From DATAXV01 sp036272915 (GTDB lineage Bacteria; Chloroflexota; Dormibacteria; Dormibacterales; Dormibacteraceae): 64,000 nt of DNA. Below the pieces are notes generated by a model. That model saw nothing but the letters and a program-made list of their open reading frames with translations. It was not told the DNA's origin and searched no databases. The stretch spans positions 1-64,000 of the forward strand of contig DATAXV010000190.1 in NCBI GenBank assembly GCA_036272915.1, in the 5' to 3' direction. The position numbers and the translations under genes were made by a program. Shown here piece after piece: positions 53,405 through 62,191 of the stretch (the first letter of the stretch is position 1; each line of letters starts with the position of its first letter).

Positions 53405-54088
53405 ATGGAAGATCACGGCGCGCTGGACCCGGCCGTACTGGAAGCTCTCGCCGGCTTCGACACCCCCACCCTCTCGAACGCCATCGAGACCTTCGACATC
53501 CGCCCCCGGGATGAGGGGTTCGCCAACATCCACATCCGCTGCATGTTCCCGGACATGGGCCGGATGGTCGGCTACGCCGCCACCGCCAGCATCGTCGCCC
53601 GGGGCGAGGGATCGTCTGAGGCGACCCCGCTCTGGGACCACGTCGAGAGGACGCCGGCGCCACGCGTGGTGGTGGTCGAGGACCTTGACGACCCGCCTGC
53701 CCACGGGGCGATGTGGGGCGAGGTCAACGCGAGCGTCTTCACCGCGCTCGGCTGCGTGGGTGCGGTCACCAACGGGTCCGTCCGCGACCTCGACGAGGTG
53801 CGCGCGATCGGCTTCCACTTCTTCGCCGGGGGAGCCGGCGTCTCTCACGCCTACCAGCGTCTGGTCACCGTCGGGCAGCCGGTCACGGTGGGAGGGCTCC
53901 GCATCGCGCCCGGAGATCTGATCCACGCCGACAAGCACGGGGTCCTCCTGGTCCCCCAGGAGATCGCCGCCGAGCTGCCGGAGGCGGCGCGAAAGGTGAT
54001 CGAGCGGGAGCAGGAGCTCATCCGCTGGCTCCGCTCGCCGGAGTTCGACTCCTCTCAGCTGGGAGAGCGGCGACAGGTCCGCCACTGA
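53405..54088 (+). CDS. RraA-like / HMG aldolase family protein
   Basis: A 227-residue protein of the RraA fold, which includes 4-hydroxy-4-methyl-2-oxoglutarate/oxaloacetate aldolases and the RNase E inhibitor RraA. Seen: LAGFDTPTLSNAIETFD at the N-terminus, GAMWGEVNASVFTALGCVGAVTNGSVRDLDEV in two parts (metal/pyruvate site with Asn-Gly-x-x-Arg-Asp), and GLRIAPGDLIHADKHGVLLVP. The conserved RD pair supports an aldolase/decarboxylase role. Its ATG shares the CATG tetranucleotide with a reverse ATG of the broken ATPase. Confidence 0.82.
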   Translation: MEDHGALDPAVLEALAGFDTPTLSNAIETFDIRPRDEGFANIHIRCMFPDMGRMVGYAATASIVARGEGSSEATPLWDHVERTPAPRVVVVEDLDDPPAHGAMWGEVNASVFTALGCVGAVTNGSVRDLDEVRAIGFHFFAGGAGVSHAYQRLVTVGQPVTVGGLRIAPGDLIHADKHGVLLVPQEIAAELPEAARKVIEREQELIRWLRSPEFDSSQLGERRQVRH

Positions 54089-54104
54089 TCGGATCCGGCG
54101 GGGA

Positions 54105-54374
54105 TCAGGGCCGGTCGATCATCTCGGCGAGGGCGGTGACCGCCTGCTCGGCGTCGTCGCCCTCGGCCTCGATCCTCACCCGGTGGCCCTGGTCGATGCC
54201 CAGCGCCGTGATCTGGAGCAGGCTCCGGCCGCTGGCCCTGCGCTCCACGCCGCGGGTCAGGTTGACGACGGTGATCTCCGACCGGTAGCTGTTGGCCCGG
54301 CGGACGAAGTCGGCGGCCGGACGCAGGTGGAGACCCTGCGGACCCACCGCCACCGTCTCGCGCTGAGCGGTCAC
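54105..54374 (-). CDS. ptsH: HPr phosphocarrier protein
   Basis: An 89-residue HPr: phosphorylatable His in GLHLRPAADFVRRA (usual GLHARPA), and GRSLLQITALGIDQGHRV, where the Ser corresponds to regulatory Ser46. It shuttles phosphate from enzyme I to DhaM. Start GTG 54374 overlaps the dhaM stop (GTGA); last gene of the glp-dha operon. Confidence 0.9.
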   Translation of the reverse strand: MTAQRETVAVGPQGLHLRPAADFVRRANSYRSEITVVNLTRGVERRASGRSLLQITALGIDQGHRVRIEAEGDDAEQAVTALAEMIDRP

Positions 54375-54769
54375 GAGAGCTTCACCAGGCCGCGGGCTGA
54401 CTCGGCGGCCAGCCGCACTCCCTGCAGGTTGGCGCCGACGCTGGCCTCGACGACCGCCGCCACCGCCCCCTCGACCAGAGGTGCGTCGGCGACGACCACG
54501 GTCTCGCGAGCCCGCTCCGACACCAGCTCTAGCGCCGCCTCGGTGGCGAGCATCGCGCTGCCCAGGTCCATCAGGATCACGGCTCCGTCGATCGCCGCCA
54601 GGGAGTAGATCGCGGACTGGATGGAGAGGGCGTCGGTGCCGAGCCCGCCGTCCGCGGTCCCCGCCGCGACCCTCACCGGCACCGTCCCCCGGTGAAGCGG
54701 CTCCAGCATCTCGGCCAGGCCCTCGGCCATGCGGCGGCTGTGGCTGACGAGGATCACGCCCACACTCAT
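54371..54769 (-). CDS. dhaM: PTS-dependent dihydroxyacetone kinase phosphotransferase subunit DhaM
   Basis: A 132-residue single-domain DhaM of the EIIA-mannose fold: phosphorylated His in ILVSHSRRMAEGL, then GGLGTDALSIQSAIYSL and VILMDLGSAMLATEAALELV. It accepts phosphate from HPr and rephosphorylates ADP bound to DhaL. Unlike the E. coli protein it has no fused HPr/EI domains; these are separate genes here. Overlaps glpC (ATGA) and the HPr gene (GTGA). Confidence 0.92.
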   Translation of the reverse strand: MSVGVILVSHSRRMAEGLAEMLEPLHRGTVPVRVAAGTADGGLGTDALSIQSAIYSLAAIDGAVILMDLGSAMLATEAALELVSERARETVVVADAPLVEGAVAAVVEASVGANLQGVRLAAESARGLVKLS

Positions 54770-55986
54770 CGCTCCTCCCCCATCGCCTCGAGCACGAGCT
54801 CCAGGGGGTGCCTGGAGGGAAGCCCGGTGAGGTGCTGGATCTGCCAGCGACAGGTCTCGCTGTCGCAGGCGACGACGTCCGCCCGATGCTCGCCCGCGCG
54901 ATCCACCACGGCCTCACCGACCCGCCTCGCGATCGCGTACTTCTCCCGCTTGAGACCATAGGTGCCGGCGATGCCGCAGCACTCGACACCGCTCTCCTCC
55001 AGCTCGATCCCCTCCAGCGAGCCGAGGAAGTCGGCGGCGGGAACGCCGATGCCGTGGGAGCGCAGCTGGCAGGGCGGGTGGTAGAGCACCCGCCGCGGCA
55101 GCGCCGCCCGGGGCGCCTCGATGCGGCCCTCCCACATGGCCTCGCGGAGCAGCTCGAAGATGTCGTAGGTCGCCGCCGCCACCTCCCGAGCCTCGGGGGT
55201 GTCGATGCCCAGCACCTCCCGGTACTCCGCCTTCAGCGTGTAGCCGCAGCTGGTCGAGGTGGTGACGATGCGGCGGCCCGCGCGCACGGCCGGGAGCAGG
55301 AGGCGGATGTTGCGCTGGGCGTAGCGCCGGGCGGCGTCGAACTCGCCGTTGCTGATCAGGGGCAGCCCGCAGCAGTGCTGGGGCGGCAGCTCGACGGCGA
55401 CCCCGAGCCGGCGGAGCAGCGCCACCGCGCCCTCCCCCAGCCAGGGCTCGTAGTAGTTGGTGGCGCAGCCGTGGAAGTAGGCGACCTCGGTCCAGGGCCT
55501 GGCCGGGCGGGGCAGGCGGCGGAATCGCCGCCGGAAGCTGCCCTGGCTGAAGCGGGGGACCGGGGCCAGGTGGTGGATGCCGATCAGGCGCTCGGCGAGG
55601 CGCCGGCCGAGGCCGCTCTCGAGCCCCAGGTTGGCGACCGGCGCCGTCACCGATCCCAAGCGCCCGAGCAGTTCGGAGCGGCCGAGCAGCCGGTTGCGGA
55701 GGGGTATCCCCCGGCGCCGGTAGACCGAGGCCCGGGCCCTGGCGTTGAGCTCGGCGACCTTGACCCCCGACGGGCAGGCGCGGGTGCAGGCGCCGCAGCC
55801 GCTGCAGTAGTCGACCCACTCCTCGATCGGATCGCCGGGACGGTGGCGCTGGGCCTGGGGACCGCAGTACTTGGGTCCGGGAAAGAGGTCGGTCGCGGGC
55901 ATCACCGGGCAGGCGGTGTTGCACACGTTGCACTTGATGCAGCGGTCGGCGGACCGGGCGACCTCGTCGAAGAGCATCTCGCTCAT
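54766..55986 (-). CDS. glpC: Anaerobic glycerol-3-phosphate dehydrogenase subunit C
   Basis: A 406-residue iron-sulfur subunit: two 4Fe-4S motifs CIKCNVCNTACPV and CSGCGACTRACPSG at about 16-75, then two CCG-type domains (YFHGCATNYYEPW, HCCGLPLI; YHPPCQLRSHGIG, VECCGIAGTYG). It anchors GlpAB to the membrane and feeds electrons to quinone. ATG 55986 with GAGGAGAGG ribosome binding site. Lies 25 nt after glpB. Confidence 0.93.
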   Translation of the reverse strand: MSEMLFDEVARSADRCIKCNVCNTACPVMPATDLFPGPKYCGPQAQRHRPGDPIEEWVDYCSGCGACTRACPSGVKVAELNARARASVYRRRGIPLRNRLLGRSELLGRLGSVTAPVANLGLESGLGRRLAERLIGIHHLAPVPRFSQGSFRRRFRRLPRPARPWTEVAYFHGCATNYYEPWLGEGAVALLRRLGVAVELPPQHCCGLPLISNGEFDAARRYAQRNIRLLLPAVRAGRRIVTTSTSCGYTLKAEYREVLGIDTPEAREVAAATYDIFELLREAMWEGRIEAPRAALPRRVLYHPPCQLRSHGIGVPAADFLGSLEGIELEESGVECCGIAGTYGLKREKYAIARRVGEAVVDRAGEHRADVVACDSETCRWQIQHLTGLPSRHPLELVLEAMGEER

Positions 55987-56011
55987 GATCCACCTCTCCT
56001 CGTCGCGGCGT

Positions 56012-57268
56012 TCACGATGCCGCCTCCCGGCCCGCGGCGTGGCCGCTGGCACAGGCGATGCCGTCGGCGGACAGCTCGGCGGAGCGGCAGGCCCCAGCGA
56101 GCAGGCCCCCGGCAGCGAAGAGATCGGGATCGACCACCTCGCCACCGCCGAGCGGGCGCATCGCCGCGTCGACACGGATCCCGGCCAGGCTCACGGGCTG
56201 GGCCCCGGCGCCGAGGAAGTCGTTCCCATACCAGTGCTCCGGCTCGCCCGCGGGCTGCTCCACGGGGACCCCGGCCACCGTCTCCGAGACCCGGCCCGAG
56301 CGCTCGACGACGAGCCCGCCGCTCACGGGGCCGCCGGTGGCCAGGACCAGCCGGCGCAGCGGGATGCGGAAGGGGTGGGCGGCGGCGGCGATCTCGAGCA
56401 GCGCGCGGCCGCCCTCGCGGACGAACCGGGCCCGGGCGCCGACCTGGACCCTCCCGCCGCGGACGCGCAGCGCCGACTCCAGGGCCCGCTGCAGCCGCAT
56501 GCCCGGCACCGACGGCGGCAGCGCCGGCAGCTCGATCACCGGCACGCCGAGCCGGCGCTCGAGGATGGCGTGGACCTCGGCCGCGTGCCGCAGCCCGAGC
56601 ACCGCCGGGAGCGCGACCAGGGTGGCGTCGCCGAGGTCGGGCCGCAGCGTCTCCAGAAACTGATCGCGGAACCAGGCCTGCTCGAAGAGCTGGGCCAGGC
56701 CGGGCCCGTCCAGGTGGTGGCGGCGCAGTGGCGGCATCTCCACCCGGGCCGCCCTGGCCCTGAGCTCGATGCCGTGGGCCGCGGCCGCCGCCGGGAGGTT
56801 GGCGGCGAAGAGCGCGGGCTCGAAGTCGCGGTAGCCCTCGATGCCGGCGGCGAGGACGGACGCGCCTCGCAGGTCGGCGCCCATCGTCGGCTGGTGGAGG
56901 CAGGCCGGCCGCAGGGTGCCCAGCGCGGTGGGGAGCAGCCGGTTGGCGTCGAGATCGCCGAGGAGCTCGAGCGAGGATTCGGCGGTGGCGTCGCGGACCA
57001 GGGTCAGGGCCGGCTCCAGCTCCTCCCGGAGCAGGGCGTAGGGGTGTTCCGGCCGTTCCTGGCAGAGCTGGGCGAGGCCGGCGCGGGGGTTGCCCACGAC
57101 CTCCGCCCCGGCGTGGCCGAGCACGTCGATCGTGCCCGAGCGGAAGTGGGTGGTGCCGTAGCCCTTGCCCAGGGCGAGCACGCGAGCGCCCCGCTCCGCC
57201 GCCGCCAGGGCGGCGGTGAGCCCGGCCAGCCCCAGGCCGACCACGACCACGTCGTACGGTTCAGACAC
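56012..57268 (-). CDS. glpB: Anaerobic glycerol-3-phosphate dehydrogenase subunit B
   Basis: A 418-residue FAD/FMN flavoprotein: YDVVVVGLGLAGLTAALAA at the N-terminus, GYGTTHFRSGTIDVLGH, VLATGGPVSGGLVVERSG and AGGLLAGACRSAELSADGIA near the end. Partner of GlpA and GlpC. Start GTG 57268 (VSEPYDVVVVG) or GTG 57277; both lie near or inside the glpA stop region, so translation is coupled to glpA. Confidence 0.9.
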   Translation of the reverse strand: MSEPYDVVVVGLGLAGLTAALAAAERGARVLALGKGYGTTHFRSGTIDVLGHAGAEVVGNPRAGLAQLCQERPEHPYALLREELEPALTLVRDATAESSLELLGDLDANRLLPTALGTLRPACLHQPTMGADLRGASVLAAGIEGYRDFEPALFAANLPAAAAAHGIELRARAARVEMPPLRRHHLDGPGLAQLFEQAWFRDQFLETLRPDLGDATLVALPAVLGLRHAAEVHAILERRLGVPVIELPALPPSVPGMRLQRALESALRVRGGRVQVGARARFVREGGRALLEIAAAAHPFRIPLRRLVLATGGPVSGGLVVERSGRVSETVAGVPVEQPAGEPEHWYGNDFLGAGAQPVSLAGIRVDAAMRPLGGGEVVDPDLFAAGGLLAGACRSAELSADGIACASGHAAGREAAS

Positions 57269-58805
57269 CGGGGGCACGGTCGAGGGAGAAGACCTCGCGG
57301 TAGACGATCTCGTTCAGGTGCATCTGCCGCGCCTGATCCTCCCAGAGCACGGGGCGCGCGCCCCGGAACCGCTCCTCCAGGAAGTCGGCGAGCTGGGCCA
57401 GAGCCGGCGTGTCCGGGTCCTCGGCCGCCAGCAGACCCGCCGCGCGGGGAGCGCAGAACGCGGCCTGGCAGGGGCCCATGCCCAGGCGCAGCCCGCGCAG
57501 ACCGTCCTCGAGGCCGTTGTCGCGGCGCTCGGACAGGAACCGCCCGACCTCGCCCCGCGTGATCAGCTCGCACTCGCAGACGAGATCGGAGTCGGCGCCC
57601 GCGCCCCGCTCCTCGTTGAGGGTCAGCCTCTCGCCGAGCTGCCAGCGCCGGGCCGCGCGGGGCGGCGGCAGCGGCTCGGCGGCGGTCGCGCAGGGGGTGC
57701 GGACGCCGAGGCGCCGGCAGACCGCGTCGGCCGTCTCCTCGGCCATCAGCCGGTAGGTGGTGAGCTTGCCGCCGACGATCGAGACCATGCCCTCGACGCC
57801 CTCGCCGGCGTGGTCGAGCAGGGTGTGGCCGCGGGTCATGCCCCGCGACCGGCTGGCGTCGTGCCCGGGGTCGTAGAGCGGCCGGGCCCCGGCGTAGACG
57901 CGGAGGGGCCGGGCCTCGGCCAGCGTCGGGATCAGCTCCGCCGAGGCCCGCATCACCGCCAGGACCTCGGCCCGCCGGATCTCGTAGTGCTCGGGATCGG
58001 GGAGCACGTGGGAGGTGGTGCCGGCGATGGAGACGGTGCCGACGGGGACGACGATGTCGCCGTCGCCGGGCATCCGGCAGCGGTTCACCACCCTCCGGCT
58101 GAGGCGCTCGTTCATGACCACCATCACGCCCCAGCCGGGGGACATGGCCACGTCGGCACCGGCCAGCCCGGCGACCACGCCGGCCCAGGGACCGGCGGCG
58201 TTGACGATGGCCCGGGTGCCGATGCGCTCGCGGCCCTCCGGCCCCTCGACCTCGACGCCGGCCACCCGTCCTCGCTCGACGACGACGCCGACGACCCGGG
58301 TCCGGCGGCGGAGGCGCGCCCCGCAGTTCTCCGCGGAGCGGACGTTGGCCATGGCCAGCTCGAAGGGGTTGATGGTGGCGTCGGGCACCTCGAGGGCGCG
58401 GGCCAGGCGCGGCGAGAGCAGGGGATCGACCTCCCTGGCCCGGTCCGGCGCCTGCTCGTCGATCTCGATGTCGGCGTCCTCGCAGGCCTCGATCAGGCGG
58501 TCGGCGTACTCCTCGGGGTCCTCCTCGAGCAGGCAGAAGACGCCGCCCGTGTCCTCCACGCAGTCGGGCGCGATCTGGCGGACGATCCGGTTCTCGGCGA
58601 TGCACTCCCTGGCCGCCACCGGGTCGCGCACCGCGTATCGGGCACCGCTGTGGAGGAGCCCGTGGAAGCGGCCGCTGGTGCCGTGGCAGAGGTCGCCCTG
58701 CTCGACCAGCAGGCAGCGGACGCCGCGCATGGCCAGGTCGCGAAGGACGCCGGTGCCGGTCACGCCGCCGCCGATGACGACGGCGTCGAAGTCGGGCCGG
58801 TTCAT
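57261..58805 (-). CDS. glpA: Anaerobic glycerol-3-phosphate dehydrogenase subunit A
   Basis: A 514-residue FAD dehydrogenase oxidising glycerol-3-phosphate to DHAP. FAD-binding DAVVIGGGVTGTGVLRDLA at 7-25, SGRFHGLLHSGARYAVRDP typical of GlpA/GlpD, and VSIVGGKLTTYRLMAEETAD. The C-terminal BFD-like [2Fe-2S] domain (LVCECELITRGEV...GMGPCQAAFC) marks it as GlpA rather than GlpD. Overlaps dhaL by ATGA and glpB by 8-17 bp. Confidence 0.94.
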   Translation of the reverse strand: MNRPDFDAVVIGGGVTGTGVLRDLAMRGVRCLLVEQGDLCHGTSGRFHGLLHSGARYAVRDPVAARECIAENRIVRQIAPDCVEDTGGVFCLLEEDPEEYADRLIEACEDADIEIDEQAPDRAREVDPLLSPRLARALEVPDATINPFELAMANVRSAENCGARLRRRTRVVGVVVERGRVAGVEVEGPEGRERIGTRAIVNAAGPWAGVVAGLAGADVAMSPGWGVMVVMNERLSRRVVNRCRMPGDGDIVVPVGTVSIAGTTSHVLPDPEHYEIRRAEVLAVMRASAELIPTLAEARPLRVYAGARPLYDPGHDASRSRGMTRGHTLLDHAGEGVEGMVSIVGGKLTTYRLMAEETADAVCRRLGVRTPCATAAEPLPPPRAARRWQLGERLTLNEERGAGADSDLVCECELITRGEVGRFLSERRDNGLEDGLRGLRLGMGPCQAAFCAPRAAGLLAAEDPDTPALAQLADFLEERFRGARPVLWEDQARQMHLNEIVYREVFSLDRAPGV

Positions 58806-59434
58806 GCCGCCACCGCGGCCAGAGCGGCGATCACGGCCGCGGCCGACGTCGCCCCCGGGTCCTGGTGGCCCAGGCTGCGCTCACCCAGGTAGCTGGCCCG
58901 ACCCCGGCTCGCCACCATCGGGATCGTCGCCCGGCAGCCCTCCTCGGCGGCGCGGGCCGCCGCCTGCAGCGCCGGGCCCAGGGCGGCCCCCCGCTCGCCG
59001 TCCGCTCGCAGCGACTCCAGAGCCGGCAGCAGAGCGTCGAGCATGGTCTTGTCGCCGGCCTCGGCGCGGCCCCGGCGCCGCACCCCCTCGACACCCTCGC
59101 CGAGCGCCCGGATCAGCAGGGCCAGATCGACCTCGGTGGCGCCCGCGAGGGCGCCCGCCATGCGCATGAAGAGCGTGCCGAAGAGCGGCCCCGAGGCGCC
59201 GCCGACAGTGGAGAGGAGGGTCATCCCGGTGTCCTTGAGGAGCTGGTCCGGAGCCCCCGGCTCGGCCAGCACCCGCTCGCGGACGGCGCGGAAGCCCCTG
59301 GCCATGTTGGCGCCGTGGTCGCCGTCGCCGATCGCGGCGTCGAGCTGGCTGAGCTCCGCCGACCGCGCCTCCAGCCGGTCCGCGCAGAGGCCGACCCAGC
59401 GGGCGAGGGCGGCGGCGTCGAGCGTATCCGCCAT
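58802..59434 (-). CDS. dhaL: Dihydroxyacetone kinase subunit DhaL
   Basis: A 210-residue ADP-binding helical barrel subunit: IGDGDHGANMARGFRAV near 41-57 with Mg-binding Asp residues, TVGGASGPLFGTLFMRM and GDKTMLDALLPALESL, RASYLGERSLGHQDPGA. Carries the tightly bound nucleotide that moves phosphate from DhaM to DHA on DhaK. ATG 59434 shares one base with the dhaK stop; stop overlaps glpA. Confidence 0.94.
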   Translation of the reverse strand: MADTLDAAALARWVGLCADRLEARSAELSQLDAAIGDGDHGANMARGFRAVRERVLAEPGAPDQLLKDTGMTLLSTVGGASGPLFGTLFMRMAGALAGATEVDLALLIRALGEGVEGVRRRGRAEAGDKTMLDALLPALESLRADGERGAALGPALQAAARAAEEGCRATIPMVASRGRASYLGERSLGHQDPGATSAAAVIAALAAVAA

Positions 59435-60435
59435 CAGACGCCCCAGCGCAGGGCCGGCGTGTGGAGGGGCGCGTCCCAGAGCCGCTCCAGCTCCGGGTCG
59501 AGGCGCAGGAGGGTGACGGAGCAGCCGGCCATCTCCAGCGAGGTGATGTGGTTGCCGACGAGGCTGAGGGCCAGCCCCATCCCGCGATCCGACAGGACCC
59601 TGCCGACGGCGCGCATGACCACGTAGAGCTCGATCAGCGGCGTGCCGCCCATGCCGTTGCAGAGGACCAGCACGCGGTCCCCGGAACGGAACGGGAGGTC
59701 GTCCAGGACCGGGTCCATGAGCATGTCGACGATGCGGTCGGCCGGCTCCAGGGGAAGGCGCCGGCGGCCCGGCTCGCCGTGGATGCCGATGCCGACCTCC
59801 ATCTCCTCGGGGCCGAGGTCGAAGGTGGGCCGGCCGGCGCTGGGCACCACGCAGGAGGTGAGGGCCATGCCCATGCTCCTGGCCTCGGCGTTGACTCGGC
59901 GGACGATCCCCGCGACCTCCTCTAGGGAGCCTCCCTCCTCGGCCCTGGCCCCGGCCAGGCGCTCGGCGAGGACGGTGGCGCCGACCCCGCGCCGCCCGGC
60001 CGTGTAGGTGCTGTCCTGGACGGCGACGTCGTCGTCGATCACGACCGGCTCGACGCGGATGCCCTCGGCCCCGGCCAGCTCGGCCGCGATCTCGAAGTTC
60101 ATCACGTCCCCGGTGTAGTTCTTGACGACGTGGACGACGCCCCGGCCGCCGTCGACCCGGCGCGTGCACGCCAGGATCTGGTCGGGCGTGGGCGAGGTGA
60201 ACACCGGGCCCGGGCAGGCGCCGTCGAGCATGCCCCGGCCGACGTAGCCCGCGTGCAGGGGCTCGTGGCCGCTGCCGCCGCCGGAGAGGAGCGCCACCTT
60301 GTCCCCGACCGGAGCCCCGCGCCGGACCACGTAGTCGGGGGCGAGGTGGACCTCGACCAGGTCGTGGTGGGCCAGTGCGAAGCCCTCGAGCGACTCGGCG
60401 ACGAGACGCTCGGGGTCGTTGATCAGCTTCTTCAT
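59434..60435 (-). CDS. dhaK: Dihydroxyacetone kinase subunit DhaK
   Basis: A 333-residue DHA-binding subunit: ALLSGGGSGHEPLHAGYVG near 48-66, VKNYTGDVMNFEIAAELA, and the His that forms the hemiaminal with DHA in GIGIHGEPG. Works with DhaL and DhaM to convert DHA to DHAP at the cost of PEP. ATG overlaps the glpK stop (ATGA). Confidence 0.94.
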   Translation of the reverse strand: MKKLINDPERLVAESLEGFALAHHDLVEVHLAPDYVVRRGAPVGDKVALLSGGGSGHEPLHAGYVGRGMLDGACPGPVFTSPTPDQILACTRRVDGGRGVVHVVKNYTGDVMNFEIAAELAGAEGIRVEPVVIDDDVAVQDSTYTAGRRGVGATVLAERLAGARAEEGGSLEEVAGIVRRVNAEARSMGMALTSCVVPSAGRPTFDLGPEEMEVGIGIHGEPGRRRLPLEPADRIVDMLMDPVLDDLPFRSGDRVLVLCNGMGGTPLIELYVVMRAVGRVLSDRGMGLALSLVGNHITSLEMAGCSVTLLRLDPELERLWDAPLHTPALRWGV

Positions 60436-61955
60436 CTGTCCTCCCGCTCCACCCAGCCCCGGGTCCGCTCGACCGCCTTCTGCCAGGTCCGGTAGCCGCC
60501 GGCCCGCCGCTCCGCGCTCCAGCCCGGCCGCCAGGTGCGGTCGACCTGCCAGTTCCGGCGCAGCTCCTCGAGGTTGCCCCAGAAGCCGACCGCCAGCCCG
60601 GCCGCGTAGGCGGCGCCGAGGGCGGTGGTCTCGCTGACCGTGGGCCGGACCACCTCGGTGCCGAGGACGTCCGCCTGCAGCTGCATCAGAAAGTCGTTCC
60701 TGGTCATGCCCCCGTCGACCTTCAGGGTCCTGAGCTCGATGCCGGAGTCCGCCGCCATCGCCTCGGCCACGTCCCGGCTCTGGTAGCAGACCGCCTCCAG
60801 GGTAGCCCGGGCGATGTGCCGCCGGTCCACGTACCGGGTCAGCCCGACGATGGCGCCGCGGGCGTACATGTCCCAGTGGGGGGCGAAGAGGCCGGAGAAG
60901 GCGGGTACGAAGCAGCAGCCGCCGGTGTCGTCGACCTCGCTCGCCAGCCCCTCCGTCTCGGCCGCGTCGCCGATGATCCCGAGGTTGTCGCGCAGCCACT
61001 GGACGGCGGCGCCGGTGACGGCGATCGAGCCCTCCAGGGCGTAGGTGGGGCCGCCCCCGCCCAGCCCGTAGGCGACGGTGGCGAGCAGTCCGCTCTTCGA
61101 CGCCACCACCTCGGGTCCGGTGTTGAGGAGCATGAAGTTCCCGGTGCCGTAGGTGTTCTTGGCCTCACCTGGCTCATAGCAGGTCTGGCCGAAGACCGCC
61201 GCCTGCTGGTCGCCCAGATCCCCGCAGAGGGGAACGCCCTCGCCGAGCGGGCCGCCGGAGCGGGTGCGGCCGTAGAGGTCGGGGTCGCTGGAGGGCCTGA
61301 TCTCGGGCAGCATCCGGCGCGGCACCCGGATCAGGGCCAGCATCTCCTCGTCCCACTCCAGACGGCGCAGGTCCATGAGCATGGTCCGCGAGGCGTTGGT
61401 GCAGTCGGTGACGTGGACGCCGCCGTCCGGCCCCCCGGTCAGCCACCAGAGCAGCCAGGTGTCGACGTTGCCGAAGAGCAGCTCGCCGCGCTCGGCCCTG
61501 GCCCTCGCCCCCTCGACGTGGTCGAGGATCCAGGCCACCTTGGGACCGGAGAAGTAGGTGGCGACGACCAGCCCGGTCCGCTCCCGGATCCGGTCCTCCA
61601 GGCCCTGGTCGATGAGGCCCTCGCAGATCTCGCGGGTGCGCGTGTCCTGCCAGACGACGGCGTTGTGGATCGGCCGGCCGGTCGCCCGCTCCCAGACCAG
61701 GGCGGTCTCGCGCTGGTTGGTGATCCCCACCGCGACCAGGTCCGAGGACCGGATCCCGGCCCGCTGCATGGCCCCGGTGATGACCGCTTGGGTCCGGGCC
61801 CAGATCTCCATCGGGTCATGCTCGACCCACCCCGGCCGGGGATAGATCTGCTCGTGCTCGAGATAGTCGGAGGAGACCACGGCCCCCTCGTGGCTGAAGA
61901 CCATGAAGCGGGTCCCCGTGGTGCCCTGATCGATCGCCGCGGCGTAGCTCGCCAT
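60432..61955 (-). CDS. glpK: Glycerol kinase
   Basis: A 507-residue FGGY kinase: AAIDQGTTGTRFMVFSHEG at 6-24, GWVEHDPMEIWARTQ, GITNQRETALVWERATG, VWQDTRT, YGTGNFMLLNTG and LKVDGGMTRNDFLMQLQAD. Phosphorylates glycerol to glycerol-3-phosphate, the substrate of GlpABC. First gene of the operon; ATG 61955 has AGGAGAG 4-5 nt upstream. No glpF transporter gene is present in the window. Confidence 0.95.
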   Translation of the reverse strand: MASYAAAIDQGTTGTRFMVFSHEGAVVSSDYLEHEQIYPRPGWVEHDPMEIWARTQAVITGAMQRAGIRSSDLVAVGITNQRETALVWERATGRPIHNAVVWQDTRTREICEGLIDQGLEDRIRERTGLVVATYFSGPKVAWILDHVEGARARAERGELLFGNVDTWLLWWLTGGPDGGVHVTDCTNASRTMLMDLRRLEWDEEMLALIRVPRRMLPEIRPSSDPDLYGRTRSGGPLGEGVPLCGDLGDQQAAVFGQTCYEPGEAKNTYGTGNFMLLNTGPEVVASKSGLLATVAYGLGGGGPTYALEGSIAVTGAAVQWLRDNLGIIGDAAETEGLASEVDDTGGCCFVPAFSGLFAPHWDMYARGAIVGLTRYVDRRHIARATLEAVCYQSRDVAEAMAADSGIELRTLKVDGGMTRNDFLMQLQADVLGTEVVRPTVSETTALGAAYAAGLAVGFWGNLEELRRNWQVDRTWRPGWSAERRAGGYRTWQKAVERTRGWVEREDR

Positions 61956-62179
61956 CGTTCTCTCCTGGCCTTCGGTCGGTACGGCTGCCCGGACGCTCTC
62001 CAACCGGACGCGCCCTCGACCATGATCCCAATCGCGCCGCCCGGTGGGGCGATCGGGGCCGCCGGAGATCGCAGGCGCTCTCGCCGTCTTCTTGCCCCGC
62101 TCTCGCCGAAAACCGAGCCGGGCCATGGTTTCCTGCCGGTGTGGAAGCGGCACCGGGAATAGGACCTGTGGGCGACAGG
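61956..62179. other. Divergent promoter region of glpK and cysH
   Basis: About 220 bp without a supported gene. It contains the glpK ribosome binding site and GC-rich sequence; no catabolite-repression or regulator palindrome was recognised. Confidence 0.4.
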
Positions 62180-62185
62180 TACTAT
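62180..62185 (+). promoter_or_regulatory. -10 hexamer TACTAT, leaderless promoter of cysH
   Basis: TACTAT ends 6 nt before ATG 62192 and sets the start; the in-frame ATG-less extension upstream lacks homology. Confidence 0.5.
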
Positions 62186-62191
62186 TCGGCG

